DNA of 64,000 nt from positions 24,787,501-24,851,500 of the forward strand of contig OX485805.1 of NCBI GenBank assembly GCA_950295325.1, read 5' to 3'. The number at the start of each line of letters is the position of its first letter. The stretch's first letter is position 1. A program made the position numbers and the translations under genes. Of this stretch, positions 37,575-48,589 are shown in pieces. The stretch comes from Polytrichum commune (lineage: Eukaryota; Streptophyta; Polytrichopsida; Polytrichales; Polytrichaceae). Below the pieces are notes generated by a model. It saw only the letters and a program-made list of their open reading frames with translations, was not told the origin of the DNA and did no database searches.

Positions 37575-40500
37575 CTAGTTCGAAGTGAGTTCGTGTAAGG
37601 TTTTCATTCCTGCCTCTAACACTAGCTTCTTATGCTTGTAAGCCGGTAAGGCCTTTGTAAGCATATCGGCTATATTGTTTTTGGATTCTATCTTCTTTAT
37701 CTCAATCTGGCCTGTTTCTATAAGGTCTTGAGCAAATCCGAATATATGTGGGCTAATGTGCTTCACCCGATCAGCCTTAATGAACCCCGTGTTCATTTGG
37801 GCGACACATGCTGCGTTATCCTCGAATATGACTGTTGGTTTGAACTTCTGGTTCATCTTGCATTGTTTTGCTAAGATCTCTTGCATTGTCCTTAGCCACA
37901 CCGCCTCTCTTGATGCTTCGTGAAATGCTAAGAGTTCGGCATGATTCGTGGATGTGGTAGTCACAGTTTGCTTGGCCGATTTCCACGATATCGGCGCTCC
38001 GTTCTTGATGAATATGTAACCGGTTTGAGACTTGCCTGTTACCTCATCTGTTTTGAATCCGGAGTCAGCATATCCTGTGATCTCGCCATTTGTGTCATTT
38101 CTGTAGTACAATCCGAGGTCCTCCGTGCCTCTCAAGTAACGGAGTAGGTGCTTAACGCCATTCCAATGGCGGGCGGTCGGCTTTTGACTGTGCCTCGCGA
38201 GTATGTTCGTTGCGAAGGCAATGTCCGGCCGCGTGTGCGTGGTTAGGTATGTGAAAGCTCCAACCGCCGTGAGGTACTTAGACATGTCCACTATCTCCTC
38301 CTCCTCCGAGCAAGGTTGGTACGGATCGTCTTCGCTGCGGCTCCTCCCGATCATTGGAGCAGCCAGCGCGTGGGCTTGGTCCATGTTGAAGAACTTGAGT
38401 ACCTTGCGCGTGTAGGCTTGCTGGTGCAAGAAGATGCCACTTAGGAAGTGGTGGACCTGTAATCCAAGGCAGAATGTGGTCTTTCCGAGCAATTTCATGT
38501 CAAATTGAGCCGTGAGTAAGGTTTCCGTATACTTACATAATGCGGGTGATCCAATCAAATTGAGATCATTCACGTACACAGCCACAATTACATATTGTGA
38601 ATTCTGAGTTAATGTGAATATGCATGGTAGAGTCTGGTCATGCAAGAATCCATGTGAAACTAAAAAGTCTCGGAGTAGGTGGTACTACATTCTGCCGGCT
38701 TGCTTTAAGCCGTACAGGGCCTTATATATGCGGAGGCCTAAGAATCTCCCGGGTGCGGGAGTTGGCAGTTTCGGGAAGAAATCTGGAGGGGGTGAGATAT
38801 GCAACAACATGTCCAGGTTTCCATATAGATATGCCGTAACAACATCCATCAAATAGATCTCAAGTCTGAAATGAACTGCAAATGCCAGTAGGTACCTGAA
38901 TGTTGTGATATCAAGTACCGGTGAGTATGTTTGGTCGAAGTCCTCTCCCGGTCGTTGAGAGAAGCCTTGAGCAACAAGTCGGGCTTTGAACCGAAGTAGA
39001 TCACCGTTTGCGTCAAATTTTCTAGAGAAAATGAGCTTGTGGCCTACGGGCGGTTTAGTGAGGTTAGTTGATACCTCGCCGAATACCTTATGTTTTCTGA
39101 GAGATGCGTATTCGGTTTCTAGAGCTTTGCTCCATTCAGGCCAGTCTGGTGAGGCCTTGGCCTCAGCCAATGTGAGTGGATCTGGTGCAATCTCGGTGCT
39201 GAATGTTGTTCTTTGTACCTTAGTGGGCTTGGAGTTGAGTGGTGCCAGTCGTTTGTTGGATATGGTGTTACCTGTCCCGGGTAGTGGATTTCTAAGCACT
39301 CTGGGTCCGGAGTAGAAACCATCAGGGATTTGTTCGGCAAGGTCCTTCAAGTTCAGAAGTTTGGTGACTTCGGTGTCGGCTATAGAGGTGCGAGGGTCCG
39401 GGTTATGGGTTAAAGTTTCCGGGGCTCGAAAGTTTAGTGGGACTTGTTTGACCGTGCGGTCAATTGGTGGGGTTGGGAATGTGTTTTCCATAAACTTACA
39501 GTTTACTAGCCTGGCTTTGAGGATGGCTCCGTTCTTGGGATCCATATACCTGATGATGCTGGGTGAGTCATATCCGAGGTAGATTGCCTCGGAGCGATAG
39601 GTCCCAATGGTTTTTCGTTGAGGTTCAGGTACAGGTACCCAAACCTGACAACCGAATACTCGTAAGTGGATAATGTTGGGTGGCCGGTCGGCAATGAGTT
39701 CAAGGGGTGTCTGTTGGTTGAGTAAGGTTGGTCTCAACCTTAGGAGGGCTGCAGCATGAAGGACCGCATGGCCCCAAAATGAATCCGGTAACTTGGCATG
39801 AATGAGCAGGGGCCTAGTTACTAATTGGACTTTCTTGATGAACGCTTCCGCAAGACCATTTTGCGAGTGTTCATAGGGGACTGCATAGGTAAGGGTGATT
39901 CCCGTTGCGGTACAATAATCCTCAAATGCCTGTGATCGAAATTCTAATGCATTGTCCATCCGAAGGAACTTAACAGGGTGTTCAGGAAAATGGTTTTTAT
40001 AACGTATCAGAATTGTAAGAATTCTGGAAAATACAAGGTTCCTAGTGGTTAGGAGGGCTACCTCTAGGTGGCTCCCGGATGCATCTATGAGCACTAGGAA
40101 ATACCGAAATGAACTTGAAGGTGGGTTGATGGGTCCACAGATATCACCTTGAAGTCGGTGGAGCGGTGGCGGCAATTCGGTGGGGAGTTGCCAATGGGAC
40201 GGCCTCTTGATCATCTTGCCTTGAATGCACGCCTCACAGGGGGCTATCTTGGCAGCATCCGCGGATGTAAGGTTATGGCCGGCCAGAAGGGGAATCATCC
40301 TCCGAAATATAGTAGTGCCAGGGTGCCCAAGCCTTTTGTGCCATATATCTGAGAGGGCAGCCGCCGTGAGATATAGGCCAATTTTCCGGGCTAAGTTGCG
40401 GTTTGTGGCAGCGGGGTCTCCCTCCTGTGCAACCGGACCAACTTCTTCCTCAACCCTAGGGGCGGGGCTAATCGCTTTGATAGCGATCTCATATAGGCCG

Positions 40501-41874
40501 TCGACTCCCGCAACTGCGGTGGCGAGGGTTCTCTGTCCCTGCCTGAGTGCCAGCGCCTCTTCATCGTTCTCTATGGTGGTAGAGACGTGGATACCATTTG
40601 CCCTTAAGTCCCAGTAGCTGATCAGGCTCCGGGGGGCATCGGGAGCATACATAGCGTCCCGGCATGTTATCGGGTGGTCCCCGGGCAACAAAACAGTTGC
40701 TGTACCTTCTTTGAAGGTTATGTTTTTCTGTCCCGCTATTGTTGTAACGTGGCTAGTCCGCCAACCTATGTTACTAGCCGGGAATGAGAAAAATGTTAAA
40801 CTCCTCAATATGGTATGTGTAGAGGCGTTGTCCAAGAGGGCAGCCTCCATACCTTGAGTCATTGGAGTTGTTATAGTCATATAATTCTCTATGTCCATAT
40901 CAGGGATGGATGGAATTTGGACTGCATGAGACTCTCTATTTTGGCTACGTAATTTCTGTAGCTCCTTATACATCTCAATTATGTAGGCCGATGCTCGGCA
41001 ATCTCTCGCATAATGGCCGGGGCGGCCACATTTATGACATGATGATGCGGATTGCTTTGAGGCTTTATGTTTTGGTGGAACATACCTCGGTTTCTGGTCC
41101 CTAGGTTTGAATTTGAATGACCTAGGTGGAGGTCGGCGTTGGAAACCCCTTGGTGATCGGCGCGGTGCCTCCGAGAGGTGTACGGCCGACACTCCTTTTG
41201 ATGGTCCAGCAGCTATCATGGCGTGGATCTCACGTGCGGGCCTGGATTCTGCATTTTTAAGCAACATGGCCTGATGTTTCTCTACGAGAAGGAGGTGAGA
41301 CATCAGTGTGCTATGTTTCTCAAATTTCATGTTTCGGTATTGCTGGGCAAGAATTGCAGAAGCATGTGGAAAGGTGGAGAGAGTCTTATCGATCAGTTGA
41401 GCCTCGGTTACTGGCTCGCCGTAGAGGCTAAGTTGAGATGAGATTCGGTGGAGTTCTCCGTTGAAGGAGAGCAAATCGGGAAAATCAAGGGCCCTGAGGT
41501 TAATCCAGTCATTTCTAGCCTCGGGTAGAAAGATGGTCTGTTCGTGATGGAACCTGTCACGTAGCTGAGTCCACAAGTCAGCGGGATGATCTACTTTAAT
41601 GTATTGTTGTCTCAGGGATGGGTGTATGTGCCTTCGGAGAAGAATCAATACTTGACATTTGAGAGAATCTGGTTGACCCTCGGCTGTAGTTTTATCAAGA
41701 TAGATAGTTGTCTCTTCGGCTCCTAGAGTTACCCTAGCATCATTTTTCCCATTCTAGATAGTTTGACCCATCGACAGCAAGGGGAGTAAATTTGGTTTTC
41801 ATGTTTGCACCGATATCTGCTGGTGGTCGGCTTATGGTAGCTAATGTCACTCTTGGATTCGAAGATGATGCCAT
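37575..41874 (-). pseudogene. Copia gag-pol polyprotein with frameshift, TAG stop and YVND
   Basis: Domains in copia order: gag from ATG 41874 (MASSSNPRV), zinc knuckle CHKCGRPGHYARDC, protease LLDNASTHT, integrase (HKRLGHPG..CEACIQGK, then D in QGDICGP, D in RMDNALEF, E in NGLAEAF), reverse transcriptase (MDVVTAYLYG), RNase H (ADSGFKTDE..STNHAELLAFHEA..EDNAACVAQM). Integrase before reverse transcriptase identifies Ty1/copia. Three lesions: a 1-base frameshift in an A-run near 41750; a TAG near 38685 where the family has Trp (GRM-stop-YH); and YVND in place of the catalytic YVDD. The product could not work as it stands. The enzymes would act in cytoplasmic particles, with integrase entering the nucleus. 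Confidence 0.92.
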
Positions 41875-42239
41875 TTCAGGTCATCTAGGAATCAGATGGC
41901 AACAATGTACTAGAGTGATGATACTTTTTTTTTTTTTTTTAGCCTACCATGATCTGTCTCAACAAATGTAGCTGGTTTGAAGTATACAAGTATACTTATG
42001 TTTCAATAAACCGAGGATTTATTCTAATCGTGTGTCATTGCAGATCTAAATCCTCTAGTGATTGAATGAGAAAGAGAGAGTAAGTATGCTTATCAGATAA
42101 CTAGGTTGCAATAGCAGCTGGTTTCATTCGGCAACAGGAACTGGTTACAGTCGTATCAAAAAGGGATTTTGTCTTCGGTAGCAATAAAAGTCCGACTGTA
42201 GTGACAACTGAAAACTTTTCTGTATCAGTGATCAGAAGA

Positions 42240-42690
42240 AGACATCTGCAGTAACAAGGAGATATTTGTATCAGCTTAGTGGTGTAGCTGCAGTGTTTAA
42301 GAAGGGCTATCTGAAAAAAGAATGAAGATATCCTAGCTGCAGGAGTAATGTTGTGAGATTATCTGCGATAAGGCTATATCTATAGCAGCAAAAAGAGTAA
42401 GAGTTATCTGCAGCAGTAAAAATAAGATCTATCTGCCTGCAGCAGAAAAATTAGGAGCTTATCAGTCTGCAGCAAAGAACTAAGAACTATTTGCGGCAGC
42501 AGGAAACTTGTATAACTATCTGCCTGCAGCAAAGTAAGGGTTTATCTGCAGCAAACTATATCTGTAGCAGCAGGAGATAACTATCTGTAGCGGCAGAAAA
42601 CTTAAGAGCTTATTTGTAGTAGCAGAAAATTTTAGGACTATTTGCGGCAGCAAGAAACTGAGAACTATCTGCCTGCAGCAAGTCTAATCA
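42240..42690 (-). repeat. Degenerate CAG/CTGCAG-rich repeats in the copia leader
   Basis: Between the 5' LTR and gag, about ten irregular units on the plus strand carry TATCTGC..GCAGCAG followed by A-rich spacers, with a period of roughly 30-50 bp. No frame persists through it. It may be the packaging or translation-control leader. Confidence 0.6.
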
Positions 42691-44938
42691 GTAATTTGAT
42701 CCTCTAATACTAGTGTCTGATTTTGTCTAAAGTGGAGATCAGATGGACTAATGTGGGAGCAGTGCTTCCGCATGATGCAGCGGAGCGGAGAGAGAGAACT
42801 AGATAGTGAGCGGCAGTTTATATAGGACTAAAGCGTAGTCTTGAGCGGGAAAGAGAGGAAAAAAAAAATTTTGAACTAGGAGCTCTCAAGCAATCGTGAC
42901 TGATAACGTGTTAAGACTAGGCAATAGCCGGTAAGTGTGATTGTGCAAGTGACTAACAAGAGCCACGTGGTCGTATATATATGTTCAAGACTAAGTACAT
43001 TAATGGGGCTTAGCCGCCACTTAGTAGCCTACAATACTATGTTTAACTAACCCCGGACCCACTACCGCGGGGATAGTGTAGCCACCTTCCGGAAGGCGGC
43101 TACCGTCATCTATATTCGGCTATAGGTCGTCAGGCTAGCTATAGGCTGCCTTAACAATCTCAAAGCCTTGTTCACTTGGGTCCCAAGTCCCAACTCCCGA
43201 GTCACTTGAGGTCGATCCGTGCAACCTCAGCAAGGAAGTTGGGGCTCTTCACATCACACGGGTTCCAATTTCTAATAAGTCTCAAGTATGATGTGGATGC
43301 TTACATGGCAACATTGTTGGGAGGTGAGACTCAAGACTTGTGTTGAGAGTTGGGTTAGTAGAGAAGGGGTGTATGTTTCAGTGTAATTCTAAGAATGGAC
43401 ACCAAAAAAATACTTGTTTTAAAGAGTTTAAGTTATGTGCTCAAAATTTGTAATCATTCTATGTCCAGTAGTCAACATAATTGAGAAAGATTATGAATTG
43501 AGAAAGAGAATCTTCATATTCGTAATGACTCATACATTCATGCCATTATAAGCATATGAGTCGGGGGGCAATTATCATGTGTCTTTAGAAAGTTTGTAAA
43601 ACAATCTACCATGGTGGTAGATTTGCATAATTCTTTCATCAGCACCATATGGTTGCTTAGGACTCGAATGATGATAATGTATGATAAGCTACAAACATTA
43701 AACAAACATGGCCATGTACACCATTTGGATTTGCTAATCATCTTGCACTAATTACATATTCGCATATCCTACAAGAAGTGGGTGCAGAGATAAAAGTGTC
43801 CAATTAAGGCTCACTTACTTGACATTTGTGGATGCACAAAACCTCAACCTTGCAAATCCAAGTAGTATCTATAAGGTAGCAAAGAGCATAAAACATTCAA
43901 ATAAATAAGGCCCATCTAAGGTAGAGAAGTCTTAAGTGGTTACATTTCCTGAAGAGCCCCCGTCTCCTAGGATATGGAACACGCAATTAGTACGAGATGG
44001 TTAGCAAATCCAAAGCGATGTTGCTTGGGGGGGTCATCGGCGAAAATCGTAGAAACAACGTGTGATAAAAAATAAGGTCTAATATGTTCATCATAGATAA
44101 ATTTTGCAAAAAACGTACATATAATATAGGGGGTTTTAAAATAATGAAACATGTTTAAAATACCATCACATAATTTGGCCTTTTTTTATCTAGTCAATAT
44201 ATTTAAAATTACATGGATTCAACTACTAGAGGTAGCGGGTCTAGGGTAGGGTTTGTGCTAGTGGATGAAAAGAGGAAAAGAAAAAAAAATGGACAATAGT
44301 TGGGCTCCGATTAAGAAAAAAGAAGGGTATAGTTAAAAAGAGATGATTACTGATATTATAAATACAAGCATATGGAACATGCAGTATAAAGAAAAAAAAT
44401 GCAGTATAAGTAAAACATGATAATTTTAAAACAATTTTCCCAAAATTATAATTACTAATAGGTTGTATTAAAATACAAGCATTTACCTTTATTTTGAAAA
44501 ATATCATACCTTATAATCTTTTCTGCAATGTAAATAGCCCCCCGATAAATAGGTCTTGAGTGCACGTGTATGCAAAATATAAGAGGGAGTGAACCCCCTG
44601 GGCGATGTTGTAGGCACTTTCTTGATAATTTTTGGAGCTCATATGAACATCTTATTCATTACCAAAGATAAGATTCTCGTGCTCATTACCCCAAATATGT
44701 TGATCATCAAGTCTAGAATGGTTATCATTTTTTGAGCACATAAACCAATGTTGTTAATTAAAACGAGTCCTTTGGTATATGCTCTTCAAGCTACACCAAA
44801 CCACATACCACTCAAATAGAGTAGAGGCACCCATAACCAATCACTTAAAAGACAATGTGCAAGATCTAGAGAAGTATAAGGTGGTCCAAATATTTCACGT
44901 GTAGGAAGATAGCAATCAAGAGGGCTGCAAAATTTTCA

Positions 44939-47093
44939 GTTACTGGTAATTTTTCTTGATCAACATCTACATTTGGTTGGTGTGGGGTTAGGCAAGGATC
45001 AAACAACAACCAACGTACACATAAATGTTTCAAAGAGATAGGACTACATCTTCGTATTTTATCAACTACTCCACATTGAACAGTGAACACAATGAGGAGA
45101 CTTGCTATGAAATATTCACTCAAGGAATCAACAAACATGTACTTCCAATAACCATAACTAAAATAGGGCAAGTCCGATTTTCAATCGAGATTTGCTGATG
45201 CTTCACTGTAGATTAGCTAGTGCAATACAATCTGATTGGTAGAAACAGGAGGACATGAAAAATGAACCAAACAATGCCCGCATACCTTATGTAAATCTGG
45301 AAATCTCCAAAAAATTCTGGAGGCTGCCCCAGCCCGTATCTGCCTCCCCCTACAAGCTCATAGTTCATAGGGGGTACTTTAATGTCCACCGCAAGAAATG
45401 GGGACACTGTGTTAAGTGCTGAGGAGAAAGCAGTTCCCTAGTTGATTGTGGGCTTCAGTCGGGAAGTGCAGACAGAGAAATTGTCCATGGGACAGGAAGT
45501 GGCCATTCTAAACTACATTTCTGGAGGTAGGGTACTGTTGGAGCTCAGTCAGGTTTTGGGCATGTGAGGAGAAGATGGGATCGGACGTTTTTTGGGAAAA
45601 TCGAGGTATTGAAAGCCATCCAGATTATACATGGCATGACTTTAATAAGGAAATGGCCGGAGACAGAAGAAGCTGAGAAGAAAATGCTGGTTTCCCTGTT
45701 GGCCCTACTGTAACTTAGGTTCAGTGGGGGAGTGCTGTGCAGACAGAGACAGTGTCCATGGTACGCTAAGTTGTGATTATTAATTGATTTCATGAGGGTA
45801 TGAGGATGTGGCAAGTGAGATAAAGATGAGGTCGGACTTCTGGGGATTTGAGGTTCTTGGTTATCTCAAAGCCTTGTTCACGTGGGTCCCAAAGTCCTAA
45901 GTCCCGAGTCACCTGAGTCTTGAGGTCGATTTGTGCAACCTCAGTTATTGAGAGCATGGAAGTTGGGGCTTTTCACATCACACGGGTCCCAAGTCCTAAG
46001 TCTCAAGTATGACATGGATGCTTACATGGCAACATTTTTGGCACGTGAGGTTCAAGACTTGTGTTGAGAGTTGGGTTAGTAGAGATGGGGTGTATGTTTC
46101 AGTGTAAAGCTAAGAATGGACACCAAAAAAACACTTGGTTTAAAGAATTTAAGTTATGTGCTCAAAATTTGTAATCATTCTATGTCCAATACTCAATAGA
46201 AGTTGAGAAAGATTTTGAATTGAGAAAGGGAATCTTCATATTCGTAATGAATCATATATTCATGTCATTATAAGCATATGAGTCGGGGGCAATTATCATG
46301 CGTCTTTAGAAAGTTTGTAAAACAATCTACCATGGTGGTAGATTTGCATGATTCTTTCACCGACACAAGATGGTTGCTTAGGACTCGTATGATGATAATG
46401 TATGATTAGCTACAAACATTATGAAGAACATGGCCATGTACACCATTTGGATTTGCTAATCATTTTGCACTAATTACATATTCGCATATCCTACAACAAG
46501 TGGGTGTAGAGCTAAAAGTGTCTAGTTAAGGCCCACTTACTTGACATTTGCAGACGCACAAAAACTCAACCTCGCAAATCCAAGTAGTATCTATAAGGTA
46601 ACAAAGAACATAAAGCAACAAAACAAATAAGGCCCATCTAAGGTAGAGAAGTCTTAAGTGGTGACTTTTTCCCAAAGAGCCCCCGTCTCCTACGATATGG
46701 AACACGCAATTAGTACGAGATGGTTAGCAAATCCAAATTGATGCTATAGACACTTTCTTGACAAATTTTGGAGCTCGTATGAACATCTTATTCATTATCA
46801 AAGTGAAGATTCTCATGCTCATTAAATAGTCATACGGGTCCCCCCCAAATAAGTTGATCATCAAGTCTAGAATGGTTATCATTTTTGAGCACATAGTCCA
46901 ATGTTTTTAAAACGTGTCCTTTTGGTATATGCTCTTGGAGCTACACCAAATTACATACCACTCAAATAGAGTAGAGGCCCCCATAACCAATCACTTAAGA
47001 GACTCTGTGCAAGATCAAGAGAAGTATAAGGTACGTTGGTCCAAATTACTCATGTGTAGGAAAATAGCAATCAAGAGGACTGCAAAATTTTCA
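44939..47093. repeat. Segmental duplication, unit 2 (no copia insertion)
   Basis: The same blocks as unit 1 in compact form, starting with GGTAATTTTTCTTGATCA at 44945 and ending near 47093. Base differences are scattered throughout. ATCTC occurs once at 45863-45867 where unit 1 has two copies around the copia element. Confidence 0.75.
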
Positions 47094-47445
47094 ATAATTT
47101 TATTCCTTATATTGAAATTATTGTGAATTCTTGAAGCCAAAAATTGGCCCAAACATATTACCAATGCCTAGAGTATACCATGATAACTGCTCATTCGCCC
47201 TCACTTTAGCACTCAAAATCAGAATATATGTTGTGGCGTTATTAATTCCGACCTGATTGAAATCCACTCCTAGCTTGATCGAAACTCTATCCCAACCTAA
47301 TCAATATTCTGGTACACTATAGATTGTTGATTGAGAATAGGCCCCTCTCCTTTATAGGTATTCTATAACAATACCGGCACAGAATTGCAGAATGTAGAAA
47401 GGGAAGCTGTGGGAGTCTTCTTCTTCCTCCAGTGCCAAAGAGGAA

Positions 47446-47690
47446 TTGAGGAATTCCAGAGTTGGATATTCTGTTGAGTGGAGACATGGAGGAGGAATTA
47501 GAGCAATGAAGGACGGTGGTCAAAATGGAGCTAAGAATTCCAGCTCTTCAATTTTTGGAGATGTGGTGCTCGATTGTGGTGATGACGAGGAGGGGGAGGA
47601 GGAGGAAAGGAGGTTGCATGGGGCATCGATATACAGGACGAAGATGTCCAAATGCTGGCCAATTTCAAAAGCTTGTTAGTGTCAATTGGA
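47446..47690 (+). other. Possible 5' exon of the methyltransferase gene
   Basis: An open, acidic frame (LDCGDDEEGEEEERR) lies upstream of the recognised methyltransferase exons. A second frame here reads DEDVQMLANFKSLLVSIGTEYESW, which looks protein-like and would need a frameshift to join the first. I cannot place it against the family from memory. Confidence 0.3.
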
Positions 47691-47764
47691 ACTGAATATG
47701 AATCTTGGAGCTGAAGTTTCTCCTTCAGAGCAGAATGTAAATGTGTCAGTCTGTGGTATTCAAT

Positions 47765-48550
47765 TCCATAGCTGCCAATTTTCTCATATTGGTCAGCAAT
47801 TGTGTTGAACATTTGCGACATGGCCGATTCAATCAGGGTTCAAGTGCTTCAAGAAATGCCAATGAGCTGCATTCTCCTTGTTCTTGTTGGTTGGGTTGGT
47901 CCAATCTGTTAGATTTGAAGTCTTTTTTGCATAGGTCCTAATTTGCTCATTTTGGTCACCAAATTGTGTACAACTTTGCGACATGGCGGCTTCAATCAGG
48001 GTTTTATGTGCTCAAAGAAATACTGATGAGCTGCATTGTTGTTGGGTTTGTCCAATCTGTTGGAATTGGGGTAGTTTCCATAGCTGCTAACATATTTTTT
48101 CTTCTCATTTTTGGTTTCTCATATGGGTCAGCAAATTGTTGAGGACTTTGCGACAGGGCGGCTTCCCATCAGGGTTTATAGGACTACGGATGAGCTGAAT
48201 TCTTGTTCTTGTGGGGTTTTTTCCATAGCTGCTAATTTTCTCATTTTGGTCAGCAAATTGTGTTGAACATTGCGACGGGGGGCTTTCCTCAGGGTTGAAG
48301 CACTGATGACCTCCAGTTTTTTTGTTCTCCTTCCGTTTGTCCAGCCTGCTATAGTTTTAGGTTTTCTCCATAGCTCCCAATTATCTCATTAGGGCAGAGA
48401 ATTGTCCAGAACATTGCAACATGGTAGCTTCCATCATTGTTCAAGCACTCACAGAAACACAAATGAGCTCCATTCTTTCTTCTTCTTGTTCGGTTCATCC
48501 AACCTACTAAACTGAGTTGTAAGGTTTTCTTTTTCCAACTTATAATTACG
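47765..48550 (+). repeat. Five diverged tandem units of ~150-170 bp
   Basis: Units share TTTTCTCATTTTGGTCAGCA, TTGAACATTGCGACATGG, TTCAATCAGGGTT and GATGAGCTGCATT, starting near 47767, 47940, 48085, 48230 and 48370. They lie just upstream of a methyltransferase exon, probably in an intron. Confidence 0.75.
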
Positions 48551-48589
48551 ACTGGCTCATCAAATCCCATCAGTTACAACTTTGTGCAG

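Larger units (their letters stand above)
37236..43156 (-). mobile_element. Complete Ty1/copia LTR retrotransposon
   Basis: The 248-bp LTRs at 37236-37483 and 42909-43156 look identical by eye, begin TGTTAAG and end CTTAACA. The flanks are ATCTC on both sides (37231-37235, 43157-43161), a 5-bp target duplication. The sense strand is minus: the 5' LTR is at 42909-43156. A polypurine tract (GAGGAGGAG) lies against the 3' LTR at 37484. A leader of about 1 kb precedes gag. I see no 12-base initiator-Met primer site; the sequence next to the 5' LTR starts CGTTATCAGTCACG. The uninterrupted target is seen at 45863 in duplication unit 2. Confidence 0.95.
33995..44938. repeat. Segmental duplication, unit 1 (carries the copia insertion)
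   Basis: Blocks at about 34000-34325, 35290-35610, 36960-37235, 43157-43980 and 44600-44938 recur in the same order at 44939-47093. Unit 1 has extra sequence between blocks, including the copia element. No protein-coding gene other than the retroelement is supported inside it. Confidence 0.75.
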
